Shown here: one piece after another, positions 36,118-45,755 of the stretch
Layout: each line of letters opens with the position of its first letter
How positions within the stretch are numbered: the first letter of the stretch is position 1
Assembly (NCBI RefSeq): GCF_040566695.1
Contig: NZ_JBEXAE010000002.1
Span: 248,001 to 312,000 of the forward strand
Direction: 5' to 3'
From: Sediminicola arcticus
GTDB taxonomy: Bacteria; Bacteroidota; Bacteroidia; Flavobacteriales; Flavobacteriaceae
Length of the DNA: 64,000 nt
Program-made: the position numbers and the translations under genes
The notes under the pieces: generated by a model
Databases searched by the model: none
Seen by the model: only the letters and a program-made list of their open reading frames with translations
Told to the model about the DNA's origin: nothing

Positions 36118-36636
36118 TTACCTAAAAATTCTAAAAACAGCTACCGGGTTGCCATCGTATATGGTAGTTTTCTCCCAATACATTCCAATTTTGAGTGCCA
36201 CTTGCCTTGAAGCAATATTATTGATATGAATGATTGAAATTAATGATTTAATATGTAGTTTTTCAAATGCATGGGTTTTGCATTTAATGGCAGCTTCTGT
36301 AGCGTATCCCTCATTCCAATGGGAGGGAAGTATGGAATACCCAATTTCAACTTCCTTATTTCCATCCACTGTTTGGAGGAGTAGGCCACATTGCCCTATC
36401 AGGTCCCCAGTTTTATTGTCAATAAGTGCATTTAATCCACCTAAGTTGTTCTCGTATCTATAAAAAGCTTTGGAAAACCATTGACAGCAGGCTAATTCAG
36501 GCTCCAAAGATTCACCAATCCAGTTTTCTGAAGATCTGGGATCTTCATGAAAGGGTAGCCATAAGTGGTAATCAGAAGGGACTAATTTCCTAAATAGAAG
36601 TCGGTTACTACGGTCGCCTTCTAACAGATAATTCAT
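36118..36636 (-). CDS. GNAT family N-acetyltransferase (RimJ/RimL type)
   Basis: A 172-aa acetyltransferase with the RimJ/RimL-like fold. It opens with SNRLLFRKLVPSDYHLWLPF, then has DKTGDLIGQCGLLLQ, EVEIGYSILPSHWNEGYATE (the acetyl-CoA pyrophosphate-loop region) and IIHINNIASRQVALKIGMYW. Members acetylate protein N-termini, amines or antibiotics; the target is not predictable. It sits 16 bases after the DUF192 gene in the minus-strand run. Confidence 0.88.
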   Translation of the reverse strand: MNYLLEGDRSNRLLFRKLVPSDYHLWLPFHEDPRSSENWIGESLEPELACCQWFSKAFYRYENNLGGLNALIDNKTGDLIGQCGLLLQTVDGNKEVEIGYSILPSHWNEGYATEAAIKCKTHAFEKLHIKSLISIIHINNIASRQVALKIGMYWEKTTIYDGNPVAVFRIFR

Positions 36637-36652
36637 GGATATTTATAAAGGT

Positions 36653-37147
36653 TTATTGTCTCTCAAAGGTTATTTGGTCACCTACTTCTAATATCCATTT
36701 ATCCGCCAGTCCTGCATTAATTTCCAAAACATATTTAATAGAAACCTCGGAGGACAGGCTTGTTTCGTCAAAGGGTTTAGCTTCTTTTTGAAAACTCACT
36801 ATTGTTAAATTCTCATCAATAAAAATAAGGTCCAAAGGTATTTCAGTATTCTTCATGTAAAAGGAATGTTTGGCCACATCTTGGAAGATGAACAACATCC
36901 CTTGTTTTTCTTCCATACTTTTTCGGTACATTAATCCGGTCGCCGTTTCATAATCACTTTCAGCAATTTCTATGTCCATCATAGTAATCAGTGAATCCCT
37001 ATCTTTTTTAAAAACGGAAAGTTTCCCTTCGTTTGTAAAGGTAATAGCCGTTGTTTCCAATGCTTTTCTAGGTTCCTTCTTGCAAGAGGTTAAAAAAAGG
37101 AACATCCCTACAAATAGCACAGTAAATAGCATTTTACTGAATAGCAT
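36653..37147 (-). CDS. DUF192 family lipoprotein
   Basis: A 164-aa protein with a lipoprotein signal peptide (lipobox FLTSC, then KKEPRK). The DUF192 domain follows: IEIAESDYETATGLMYRKSM, KQGMLFIFQDVAKHSFYMKN, TEIPLDLIFIDENLTIV and a closing VLEINAGLADKWILEVGD. DUF192 is a small beta fold found in secreted and lipid-anchored proteins; function unknown. It starts 18 bases after lgt, whose product would lipidate it. Confidence 0.93.
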   Translation of the reverse strand: MLFSKMLFTVLFVGMFLFLTSCKKEPRKALETTAITFTNEGKLSVFKKDRDSLITMMDIEIAESDYETATGLMYRKSMEEKQGMLFIFQDVAKHSFYMKNTEIPLDLIFIDENLTIVSFQKEAKPFDETSLSSEVSIKYVLEINAGLADKWILEVGDQITFERQ

Positions 37148-37165
37148 GGTAAATAAGTTTTAAGT

Positions 37166-38137
37166 TTATTTGATTCTAGATTTTTCAGGGCGAAACATAA
37201 AATATAATCCAATAATTATAAATGGGATGCTCAGCCATTGGCCTGTGGATAATAGACCTAAGGATTCCTCAAAACCACCCTGACTTTTCTTTACAAATTC
37301 CACAAAGAAACGAATCGTCCAAAGGAGGACCAAAAATAGACCAAAAAGGAAGCCCTTCTTTTCTTTTTTATCGGTCTTCCAATATAAGAAATACAGAATA
37401 AGGAACACAAAAATATAACATACTCCTTCGTATAATTGGGCGGGATGACGGTAAGGGATAGCGTTTAAAACTTCAGAAAACCTTGGGTCTGTTTCAATAA
37501 GGTTATAGGCGGCGCTAACCGTTCTTTCTTTGGTGATGGCTAAGGCTTGGGAAGCGGAAAGATCGTCTGAATCCCTTATAAATCTCGTGGCGAAAGCAAA
37601 GGATTTATCTACCACTTTTCCGTTAATCTCTGAATTAAAAAAATTACCTAAACGCACGCAGAAAGCACCAATAGCTACTGGAATGACCACCCGATCCAAG
37701 ATCCAAAGTAATTTAAATTCCGGATATTTCCTGGTATAGAGGTACATGCCAATGATAACTCCTATAGCAGCACCATGACTTGCCAATCCTGCAAATCCGG
37801 TAAATTCATAGCCATTGATAAACCCAAAAAGGGTACTGCCGTTGTTTTCCCTTATCGGTAACAAAATTTCCAAAAGATGGTTTTTGTAGTACGGCCAGTC
37901 GTAAAAAAAGACATGTCCTAAACGCGCACCCAACATAGTAGCCAAAACGGTATGGATAAATAAAGAGTCTAGCTGTTCTGCTGTTTTATTTTCCTTATCA
38001 AAAATTTTCTTCATAATGAACCAACCAAGCGCAAAGGCGGTAATCCAAAGAAGATTGTAATATTTTATTTGAAGGAAACCTAAATTAAACAAGGTTTCGT
38101 TGGGATTCCAATTGAAGCCTAAAAAATACATTAGCAT
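37166..38137 (-). CDS. lgt: Prolipoprotein diacylglyceryl transferase
   Basis: Attaches diacylglycerol to the lipobox cysteine of prolipoproteins in the inner membrane. The 323-aa protein has seven hydrophobic helices. Conserved motifs are LGARLGHVFFYDW, FTGFAGLASHGAAIGV (active-site His), RLGNFFNSEINGK (Lgt signature with essential Arg and Asn), and RHPAQLYEG. It serves the several lipoproteins in this window. It follows yidD by 83 bases and precedes DUF192 by 18 in the folE/cysS run. Confidence 0.97.
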   Translation of the reverse strand: MLMYFLGFNWNPNETLFNLGFLQIKYYNLLWITAFALGWFIMKKIFDKENKTAEQLDSLFIHTVLATMLGARLGHVFFYDWPYYKNHLLEILLPIRENNGSTLFGFINGYEFTGFAGLASHGAAIGVIIGMYLYTRKYPEFKLLWILDRVVIPVAIGAFCVRLGNFFNSEINGKVVDKSFAFATRFIRDSDDLSASQALAITKERTVSAAYNLIETDPRFSEVLNAIPYRHPAQLYEGVCYIFVFLILYFLYWKTDKKEKKGFLFGLFLVLLWTIRFFVEFVKKSQGGFEESLGLLSTGQWLSIPFIIIGLYFMFRPEKSRIK

Positions 38138-38220
38138 CTAAATTTTATGAAGCTAAGATAACCATTTAGTGGTAAAAGGAAATTGTTGCAAAGATTATTT
38201 TAGGGTATTGACATAATCTT

Positions 38221-38457
38221 TTAAGGTACAGGATCATATCCTTTTCCGCCCCAAGGATGGCAATTGAAAATACGTTTTAAGGACAACCACCCGCCTTTAA
38301 GTAAACCGTGTTTTTTTAATGCTTCCATGGTGTATTGGGAACAAGTAGGTGAATATCGGCAACTTGCTGGTGTTAGTGGTGAAATAAAGTTTTGATACAA
38401 TTTCACCATTAATATAAAAGGGGCTATTGCAATTTGTTTTAAAGAAAACTTGCCCAT
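38221..38457 (-). CDS. yidD: Membrane protein insertion efficiency factor YidD
   Basis: A 78-aa amphipathic protein that assists YidC-dependent insertion at the inner membrane. It has the family core LYQNFISPLTPASCRYSPTC (21-40), SQYTMEALKKHG, and the C-terminal FNCHPWGGKGYDPVP, with the conserved cysteines. In many bacteria it sits with rnpA and yidC; here it lies between cysS and lgt. Confidence 0.97.
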   Translation of the reverse strand: MGKFSLKQIAIAPFILMVKLYQNFISPLTPASCRYSPTCSQYTMEALKKHGLLKGGWLSLKRIFNCHPWGGKGYDPVP

Positions 38458-38531
38458 ATCGTGGTAGTGATGATTAAAGGGGGTGCTATAAGACCTATCC
38501 TATGTAATTATTTCCTTATAAAGATCTTTAA

Positions 38532-40013
38532 TTAAGATACACTAAAGGTAGTGCCTTCTTTTCCGTCCTTCAATTGTATGCCTAGGACAGCCAATTGGTC
38601 CCTTATTTTGTCCGATGTTGCGAAATCTTTATTGGCACGAGCCTCATTCCTCAATTGGATCAATAAATCTACAACTCCGGGAAGTTTATCAGAATCTCCT
38701 TGTACGTCTAATTTGTGATCTAAACCCAGAACATCAAAGATGAAACTGTGCATGGTTTCTTTAAGGGTGTTTTTGTCCGGTTCAGTAATGTTTTCTTTGC
38801 CCTCCTTAATCAAGTTGATATGTTTTACCGCTTCAAACAAAGTAGCAATCAGGATGGGAGTATTAAAATCATCGTTCATGGCATCGTAGCATTTCTGTTT
38901 CCATGATGTCACATCAAAGTCCGAATTTTCGGAGGTTTCCAATTTATCCAACAGGTCTAAAGAGTCCATCAATTTTTGGAATCCCTTTTCAGAAGCTAAA
39001 AGGGCATCATTGCTTAAATCAAGGATGCTTGTGTAATGTGCCTGCATCATGAAAAACCGGACTACGGGTGCGGTAAAGGGCTTGCTTAAAATAGCGTTTT
39101 CTCCAGTGAACATTTCATTGGGAAAAATATTATTTCCTGTGGATTTAGCCATTTTCTTGCCGTTAAGGGTAAGCATGTTGGCGTGTAACCAGTATTTTAC
39201 GGGAGACTTGCCGTTGCTGGCTTCTGCTTGTGCTATTTCACATTCGTGATGCGGGAATTTTAAATCCATTCCACCACCATGAATATCAAATGTTTCTCCT
39301 AGATATTTAGTGCTCATGGCCGTACATTCCAGATGCCAACCGGGGAAGCCATCTCCCCAAGGGGAAGGCCAGCGCATAATATGTTGAACTTCCGCTTTTT
39401 TCCAAAGGGCAAAATCTTGTGGGCTTTTTTTCTCTTCTTGGGCTGCCAGTTCGCGGGTATTGGCGATCATGTCTTCCAATTTTCTACCACTCAACTTACC
39501 GTAATTAAAAAATTGGTTAAACTTGACCACATCAAAATATACAGAACCATTAACTTCATAAGCGTATCCTTTTTCCAGAATATCCTTTATGATCTCTATC
39601 TGTTCTATAATATGCCCTGTAGCTGTAGGCTCAATGCTAGGAGGTAGTAAATTAAATTTCTGTAAAGTATTGTGAAAATCCACGGTATATCGCTGAACAA
39701 CCTCCATAGGTTCTATCTGCTCCAGCCTTGCCTTTTTCGCAATTTTATCCTCGCCTTCATCAGCATCATTTTCTAAATGTCCTGCATCGGTAATATTTCT
39801 TACGTACCTTACTTTATACCCCAAATGCTTCAGATATCTAAAAATCATATCAAAAGACATAAAAGTTCTACAATTTCCTAAGTGCACGTTGCTGTAAACA
39901 GTTGGGCCACAAACGTACATGCCAATATGGCCTTCGTTTATAGGTTCAAAAATTTCTTTTTTGCTAGATAAGGAATTGTAAACCTTCAGGGTTTGAGATT
40001 TATAAAGCTGCAT
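38532..40013 (-). CDS. cysS: Cysteinyl-tRNA synthetase
   Basis: Charges tRNA-Cys. The 493-aa class I synthetase has the zinc ligand region MYVCGPTVYSNVHLGNCR including the HIGH-type motif, the zinc site GWHLECTAMS, HHECEIAQAE, and the KMSKS-type KMAKSTGN. The helical anticodon-binding tail starts near residue 330 (ARANKDFATSDKIRDQL). I chose ATG 40013 (MQLYKS); a TTG two codons upstream would overlap nothing but adds little. It starts 14 bases after folE. Confidence 0.97.
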   Translation of the reverse strand: MQLYKSQTLKVYNSLSSKKEIFEPINEGHIGMYVCGPTVYSNVHLGNCRTFMSFDMIFRYLKHLGYKVRYVRNITDAGHLENDADEGEDKIAKKARLEQIEPMEVVQRYTVDFHNTLQKFNLLPPSIEPTATGHIIEQIEIIKDILEKGYAYEVNGSVYFDVVKFNQFFNYGKLSGRKLEDMIANTRELAAQEEKKSPQDFALWKKAEVQHIMRWPSPWGDGFPGWHLECTAMSTKYLGETFDIHGGGMDLKFPHHECEIAQAEASNGKSPVKYWLHANMLTLNGKKMAKSTGNNIFPNEMFTGENAILSKPFTAPVVRFFMMQAHYTSILDLSNDALLASEKGFQKLMDSLDLLDKLETSENSDFDVTSWKQKCYDAMNDDFNTPILIATLFEAVKHINLIKEGKENITEPDKNTLKETMHSFIFDVLGLDHKLDVQGDSDKLPGVVDLLIQLRNEARANKDFATSDKIRDQLAVLGIQLKDGKEGTTFSVS

Positions 40014-40027
40014 TGCCAATTGAAGAA

Positions 40028-40708
40028 TTAAAAGTTGGTGTCTAGGTTTATGAAGTTCAAGAACTCCTTTTTAACTGTGTCCTCTTTAAATTTACCGCCG
40101 TATTCTGCTGTTACGGTACTACTTTCTATATCACGTATTCCTCTTGAATTAACACAAAGGTGTTTAGCATCTATCACGCAGGCAACATCTTCTGTGCCCA
40201 ATACTTTTTGTAATTCGCGCACTATTTGGATATTTAGACGTTCTTGAACTTGTGGTCTTTTGGCAAAATAATCTACAATCCTGTTCATTTTAGATAATCC
40301 AACCACTGTGCCATTAGATATATAAGCAACGTGTGCCCTTCCAACTATTGGTAATAGATGGTGTTCGCAAGTTGAGTAGAGAGTGATATTCTTCTCTACC
40401 AACATTTCGCCATATTTATACTTATTTTCGAACGTAGAAGATTTTGGTTTTTTGTTTGGGTGCAATCCACCAAATATTTCATTCACGAACATTTTTGCAA
40501 CCCTGTTAGGCGTTCCATTAAGACTATCGTCTTCCAAATCCAGCCCAAGGGTCAGCATAATTTCCTTAACACTTCCCTTTATTCTTTTAATTTTATCTTC
40601 ATCACTTAAAACGAAGGCATCCTCTCTTAAAGGCGTGTCTTCAGCGGAAGAAGCATGGTTGTCACCCATCTCCTCATAATGCTCTTCTAATGCGCTATCC
40701 ACTTTCAT
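40028..40708 (-). CDS. folE: GTP cyclohydrolase I
   Basis: Converts GTP to 7,8-dihydroneopterin triphosphate, the entry to folate and related pterins. The 226-aa protein has an acidic N-terminal extension (about 1-45), then NRVAKMFVNEIFGG, the zinc and substrate site YSTCEHHLLPIVGRAHVAYI, SKMNRIVDYFAKRPQVQERL and the second zinc Cys in KHLCVNSRGIRD. It heads the minus-strand run to cysS, yidD and lgt. folP is in the same window near 59 kb. Confidence 0.97.
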   Translation of the reverse strand: MKVDSALEEHYEEMGDNHASSAEDTPLREDAFVLSDEDKIKRIKGSVKEIMLTLGLDLEDDSLNGTPNRVAKMFVNEIFGGLHPNKKPKSSTFENKYKYGEMLVEKNITLYSTCEHHLLPIVGRAHVAYISNGTVVGLSKMNRIVDYFAKRPQVQERLNIQIVRELQKVLGTEDVACVIDAKHLCVNSRGIRDIESSTVTAEYGGKFKEDTVKKEFLNFINLDTNF

Positions 40709-40843
40709 TTATTTAAAACTTTTTAAGTAGGTAAAGATATACATTATATGCCACTTTATGCCAAGTATAGGGTGTTTGACAACATAAATTAGTGTTAAGG
40801 TACAACACTCATTATTTTTAAACTGTCAAATAGGAATCGATTT

Positions 40844-42646
40844 ATGAAAAGGGCTACCTTACTGCTTTGGGTGCCATTATTGTTTGGGATACAAACTGTC
40901 ATAGGACAAATATCTCCAGACTGTAGTGAGGCCATTCCTATTTGTAACAATACACCGGTTAATGGCGGTACTAATGATTATGGTATTGATGACTTTAATG
41001 GCGCAGCTAAGTCTGGTTGCTTAGAAACTTCTCTAAGTGGATTTATTGAAGACAATTCCGCATGGTATAAATTCAGAACGTCTGCGGCAGGCCAATTAGG
41101 ATTTAATATCAGTTTTGACGCTTCTGAAGATTGGGATTTTGCACTTTACAAAGCCATTGATTGTGCTAGCTTAGGCGAACCTGTGAGATGTAATTTTTTT
41201 GATAATCGTGATGACCTTACTCATATGGGGGTAGGAGTAGATCCTACTGGTACTGTAGAATCCTTGTTATATGATGATTGGTTAGATGTTACGGCAGGAG
41301 AGGATTATTATATATTAATCAATAATTATAGCAATAGTAACTCGGGATTTTCCATTCAATTTTCGGGTAGTATTTTTGAAAGCAATCCTTCTAATGCTTT
41401 AGATTGTTCCATTATCACCAATTTATTAGGGCCACCCCTAATTGCATGTGACAATGAGGATGTAATATTGGACGCCACTAAAACAGAGGCCCTACAATAT
41501 GAATGGTTTTCCGATACGGGAAGCGGCTTTATGGCAATAAGTGGGCAAACTGGCCCTACTTTAAATGTAAACCTTTCAGCTTTTTATAGGGTGAAAGTGA
41601 GCACGCCGAGTGAAATTATTTTTAGTGATGTTCAAATAGGCTTTACAACAGCACCAACTACCTTTGTTGTTGCGGATGAAGCCATTTGTTCCGAACTAGT
41701 TTTCTTCGATCTGTTCCAAAAAGATCAAGAAGCTTTAGGAAACCAATCCGGGTCAGATTTTGCGGTGAGCTACCACAGTGCTATAGCCGATGCGGTTGAT
41801 GGAGTGGGAGCACTTTCAAAGGAATACCCAATAAAAGCTGGAATGGAAACGATTTATGTTAGAACCACTTCCTTGGCCAATTCCCAATGCTTTGATGTTT
41901 CCCAACAGTTTAAATTGAAGGTATTGCAAAACCCAGAAATCACCTTTTCAACAGAGCTATTTTTATGTGAGAATAGCACCTCAGTGGTTATAGGAGAACT
42001 TAATGCCAATGCTTCCTATACTTATTCTTGGGGTTCAGGGGCCACTACCTCAAACATTCAAGTAGATGAAGGTGGAACATATGTACTAACAATGACCTAT
42101 GAGGAAAATGGATTTTCTTGCGAACGTATTGTGCCTATTACTGTTGTTATTTCTAAAATCCCAGCCATCACAGATGTAATCATAGAGGATGTTCAGAATA
42201 ACAATACCGTTACTGTTATTACTGATGTAGAGGGGCAATTTGAATACCAACTTGACGATGGACCATTTCAGGTAGGAAATATTTTCTCCAATGTTTTGCC
42301 TGGGGGGCATGTATTGACCATAAATGATCTCAATGGCTGCGGGTCCGTTTCGGAGTCTATTGTAGTGGTAGGGTTTCCTAAATTTTTCACGCCCAATGGT
42401 GATCCTTTTAATAATGAATGGAAAATTGTTGGTATTGAAACCCTTCAAGATCCAGTTGTATTTATTTATGATCGATATGGCAAACTATTACAACAGATGA
42501 CCAAGGATAGTATGGGTTGGAACGGAGAGGTTAATGGTAAAAGTTTACCCTCTTCCGATTATTGGTTTAAACTAACGTATATAGATGCTAGAGGACAACG
42601 TGCTACAGCGAAATATATTGAAAGTCATTTTTCTTTAAAAAGATAG
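40844..42646 (+). CDS. T9SS type B cargo protein (gliding-motility-associated C-terminal domain), copy 1
   Basis: A 600-aa secreted protein with a signal peptide (LLWVPLLFGIQTVIGQ). The N-terminal domain (SPDCSEAIPICNN, DWDFALYKAIDC, DDWLDVTAGEDYYILINN) is a jelly-roll-like module with paired cysteines. Then come Ig-like/PKD-like stretches, including a section between about 230 and 420 that the next gene lacks. The last 85 residues are the type B sorting domain (FPKFFTPNGD, then PVVFIYDRYGKLLQQM, SSDYWFKLTY), which targets the protein to the type IX system and the cell surface. It precedes a shorter paralogue by 121 bases. Confidence 0.92.
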   Translation: MKRATLLLWVPLLFGIQTVIGQISPDCSEAIPICNNTPVNGGTNDYGIDDFNGAAKSGCLETSLSGFIEDNSAWYKFRTSAAGQLGFNISFDASEDWDFALYKAIDCASLGEPVRCNFFDNRDDLTHMGVGVDPTGTVESLLYDDWLDVTAGEDYYILINNYSNSNSGFSIQFSGSIFESNPSNALDCSIITNLLGPPLIACDNEDVILDATKTEALQYEWFSDTGSGFMAISGQTGPTLNVNLSAFYRVKVSTPSEIIFSDVQIGFTTAPTTFVVADEAICSELVFFDLFQKDQEALGNQSGSDFAVSYHSAIADAVDGVGALSKEYPIKAGMETIYVRTTSLANSQCFDVSQQFKLKVLQNPEITFSTELFLCENSTSVVIGELNANASYTYSWGSGATTSNIQVDEGGTYVLTMTYEENGFSCERIVPITVVISKIPAITDVIIEDVQNNNTVTVITDVEGQFEYQLDDGPFQVGNIFSNVLPGGHVLTINDLNGCGSVSESIVVVGFPKFFTPNGDPFNNEWKIVGIETLQDPVVFIYDRYGKLLQQMTKDSMGWNGEVNGKSLPSSDYWFKLTYIDARGQRATAKYIESHFSLKR

Positions 42647-42767
42647 GAACCTATCTTCTAGTCAACCTTTTATCGATAAAGCGTAAAAATTTTGGGATGT
42701 GGTATACTAAAATTGGGGAGTGGGAGTTATAATAGTGATTATTTATATCACGATAGCCCCATAATCT

Positions 42768-44165
42768 ATGCGAATTCTTTTTTATTCAATGTGTTTTTGG
42801 CTGTTGTTTACCGGGATAACCACGGCACAGAATTCCCCTGATTGTCGAAGTGCTATTCCCGTATGTGCCGATGCACCCATCTTGTCTGAGACTGATGGAG
42901 GAGGGGATATTGATGATTTTGATCCTGATGTCATTCGTCAATCCGGATGTTTGGAAAAGGGGAGTGTGGCATCCGCAAATATAGAAAACAATACCTCTTG
43001 GTATGTGTTTCGGGCCGGTACGGACGGACAAATTGGGTTTGATATAGAAGCACTGTCTTCAACGGCCGAATGGGATTTTGCTCTTTATGGTCCAGATGTG
43101 GATTGTGGTGCCATTAGTAGCGGAAATGCACAGCCCATAAGGTGTAATTATGAAGTAAATAATACCGATTTTACGGGAATAGGTGTAAATCCTACAAACG
43201 GACAGCAGGGTGCCCCATTTTTAACGGGAAGCCAAAACACCTATGATGAATGGTTAGATGTTACCGCAGGTGAAATCTACTATTTGTTGATCAATAATTT
43301 CAATACTAATTTTGATGGGGATCCGGAGCCATTTTCCTTAACTTTTACTGGAACCTCCGTGGATGATGATCAAAATTCTGCTTTGGATTGTACGCTAAGG
43401 GATGAATTTTTAGGATTGGATATCTATGCCTGCGAGGATGATCCGGATATCGTATTAAGTGCGTTAAACTCACCTGCAGGTCCAGACATTATTAATGTCA
43501 CTTGGAGTGTTGATTATGAGGACGACGGGACCATTGATGCTGTTTTGGCAACTGGCCCTGGGGCAACCCAATTAACAGTTACAAGTCCCAACTCTGGGAG
43601 ATATTATGTGGAGATAGAAACAAGTTTGGCTACTGTAATAACAGATGATATTTTGATCACCTATTATGGAATGCCCGTTTTGGATGAAGTTATTATCCTG
43701 TCCGATCTTTCGGATAGTAATAATATTGAAATAGTAGTAGATGGTGACGGTTCCTATGAGTATGCTATCAATGGGGGTGAATTTCAAGATTCTCCAATAT
43801 TCCTCGATGTGCCTCCTGGGGAAAATACAGTCATTATTAATGATAAAAATGGATGCGGAACCACAGATCCTATACCGTTTTTAGTGGTGGGCTATCCTAA
43901 ATTTTTTACCCCCAATGCTGATGGATTTAATGACTTCTGGAATGTAAAAGGAATTGAAACATTAGTAGATCCAGTCGTCTTTATTTTTGATCGTTATGGA
44001 AAGCTTTTAAAACAATTAGATGAGAATACCTTGGGATGGGACGGTACGTATATTGGAAACCCTATGCCTTCGTCAGATTATTGGTTTAAAATGGAATATT
44101 CTAGGGACGAGCAAGGTATTATTGTAGCAAAAACATTAAGAACCCATTTCTCTTTGGTCCGATAA
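42768..44165 (+). CDS. T9SS type B cargo protein, copy 2 (shorter paralogue)
   Basis: A 465-aa paralogue of the preceding gene with a signal peptide (LFYSMCFWLLFTGITTAQ). It keeps the same N-terminal module (SPDCRSAIPVCAD, EWDFALYGPDVDCG, DEWLDVTAGEIYYLLINN) and the same type B sorting domain (YPKFFTPNADGFNDFW, PVVFIFDRYGKLLKQL, SSDYWFKMEY). The middle repeat region of copy 1 is missing. The pair is a tandem duplication that has diverged by loss or gain of the middle. It ends at a terminator shared with the opposing FadL-like gene. Confidence 0.92.
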   Translation: MRILFYSMCFWLLFTGITTAQNSPDCRSAIPVCADAPILSETDGGGDIDDFDPDVIRQSGCLEKGSVASANIENNTSWYVFRAGTDGQIGFDIEALSSTAEWDFALYGPDVDCGAISSGNAQPIRCNYEVNNTDFTGIGVNPTNGQQGAPFLTGSQNTYDEWLDVTAGEIYYLLINNFNTNFDGDPEPFSLTFTGTSVDDDQNSALDCTLRDEFLGLDIYACEDDPDIVLSALNSPAGPDIINVTWSVDYEDDGTIDAVLATGPGATQLTVTSPNSGRYYVEIETSLATVITDDILITYYGMPVLDEVIILSDLSDSNNIEIVVDGDGSYEYAINGGEFQDSPIFLDVPPGENTVIINDKNGCGTTDPIPFLVVGYPKFFTPNADGFNDFWNVKGIETLVDPVVFIFDRYGKLLKQLDENTLGWDGTYIGNPMPSSDYWFKMEYSRDEQGIIVAKTLRTHFSLVR

Positions 44166-44166
44166 C

Positions 44167-44196
44167 AAAAAAAAACCAGCATTTGCTGGTTTTTTC
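44167..44196. terminator. Shared terminator, T9SS cargo / FadL-like gene
   Basis: ACCAGC pairs with GCTGGT around a four-base loop, with A- and T-runs on both sides. Confidence 0.88.
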
Positions 44197-44213
44197 TCTA
44201 CTTCTATTTTTCC

Positions 44214-45722
44214 TTAGAAATTTAAGGTGTATCCCAAGGTCATATTTGTGTTTCTATTATTGATAGTTGCTGGTGTATCAAATCCCGTACTATATAATTG
44301 TTGATTTAAATCCTGTTCTGTTTTATTGAAGGCAAGATCTAATCTACTTATCCCAAAATTGTACCCTAATCCTGCCGAATAGCCATTGAGATCGCCAATG
44401 GTGAAGCCATTTTTATATGGGCTTTGCTCATATCTGTAACCTCCTCTTAAACTCACTCTGTCAATCCTGTATTCCCCACCTACTCTAAAGGAAGAAACGC
44501 GGCCAAGCTCATTGCTGATAAAGGCATTTTCGGACTGAAAGGCTGGGTCGTTTGTAGGTCTCAATTCTGCTTGGGACATATCTTGATATCCATAATCAAA
44601 GCTCAATAACCCATCTTTTCCAAAGATAACTGCTAAACTTCCTGTAAGTTTTGCAGGCGTTTTAATGGTGTAGCGTTCAAAAAGATTCACAATATTAAAG
44701 TTGATAAATCCTATGTCGTCATCGGCCAAATCAGAACTTATTCTTTGGGCAGTATCATCCGTTAATCGATACCAAGTAGGGGATTGATAGCTGCCGCCTA
44801 TTCTTATATTTTCGTTCAATTTTGCAATTCCTCCAAGACTTAATGAAAATCCAGCCCCATCGGTACGCAATAGGTTATCAAAAGTAGTGAGCTGTATTTC
44901 GGAATTGTTATCATACCCACTTTCCCTTAGGGTGGTTAATTGATTGAAGGATACATTATGAAAATTTAACGAAGCCCCCAAGTATAGATTCTCTTGGTAT
45001 TGTGTGGCTAAATTTACCGTAAACTTGCTATTGAATCCAGAGGTTCTCTTAAAATATTGTTGGTTTACAGTACTATATTGAGCATTAGAAATATAGGCAG
45101 TGTTGTTATTATCATTCTCATCTACAGGGTCTATAATACCGCCGTAATAACCAAGAAATGCTTGTTGATCTACAAAACCTAGACTAGAACCAATATCTAA
45201 ATAAGCTTCTTCGATAAATTCACCATTTTGCAACAATAAGGGACCAAAAGGAACGCCTTTTGCGAAGTTTAAAAAATAGGTATCGATACCCTGATTGCTA
45301 CTACCCGAAATAAAAATGTCGTCGTCATAATTCTGAACTACGTCATAATTCAAAGCCAAAGACACTTTTTTCCAATCTGCCTCACTATCCGTATTATTGA
45401 AAACAAACACAACTCCCAATTGGTTAATGTCTAGTGAATTTAAATCGGAGGTGGAGGTGTCATTAAAATAGCTAGCCCTGTTGTCTCTATAGTAATTGGA
45501 TGCAGAAATTGAAAACTGACTGTTATTGAAAACGGCAGAACCGGCCGGGTTAATATTTAGGGCTGATAAATCTCCTCCCAAGGCGCCAAATGCTCCACTA
45601 AGTCCTTGAAATCTTCCTGTTCCCTGTATGTTTTCAGTACTATATCTAAGTACATCTGTAATGTTCTGGGCATTGGCAACAAGGCATGCGAAGAACAGTA
45701 GTAAAGTGAATTTCCTTTTCAT
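44214..45722 (-). CDS. FadL/OmpP1/TodX family outer-membrane transporter
   Basis: A 502-aa protein with a signal peptide (KFTLLLFFACLVANAQ) and an N-terminal hatch: STENIQGTGRFQGLSGAFGA, then LGGDLSALNINPAGSAVF with the NPA(G/A) motif of FadL-type channels. A beta-barrel follows, ending MTLGYTLNF. Members take up hydrophobic compounds such as fatty acids or aromatics; Bacteroidota copies are often mislabelled hemin receptor. It starts 33 bases after the low-complexity lipoprotein gene, so the two are probably co-transcribed. Confidence 0.9.
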   Translation of the reverse strand: MKRKFTLLLFFACLVANAQNITDVLRYSTENIQGTGRFQGLSGAFGALGGDLSALNINPAGSAVFNNSQFSISASNYYRDNRASYFNDTSTSDLNSLDINQLGVVFVFNNTDSEADWKKVSLALNYDVVQNYDDDIFISGSSNQGIDTYFLNFAKGVPFGPLLLQNGEFIEEAYLDIGSSLGFVDQQAFLGYYGGIIDPVDENDNNNTAYISNAQYSTVNQQYFKRTSGFNSKFTVNLATQYQENLYLGASLNFHNVSFNQLTTLRESGYDNNSEIQLTTFDNLLRTDGAGFSLSLGGIAKLNENIRIGGSYQSPTWYRLTDDTAQRISSDLADDDIGFINFNIVNLFERYTIKTPAKLTGSLAVIFGKDGLLSFDYGYQDMSQAELRPTNDPAFQSENAFISNELGRVSSFRVGGEYRIDRVSLRGGYRYEQSPYKNGFTIGDLNGYSAGLGYNFGISRLDLAFNKTEQDLNQQLYSTGFDTPATINNRNTNMTLGYTLNF

Positions 45723-45755
45723 GTTTTGTGATATTTAATTTAGAACGCAATGGAT

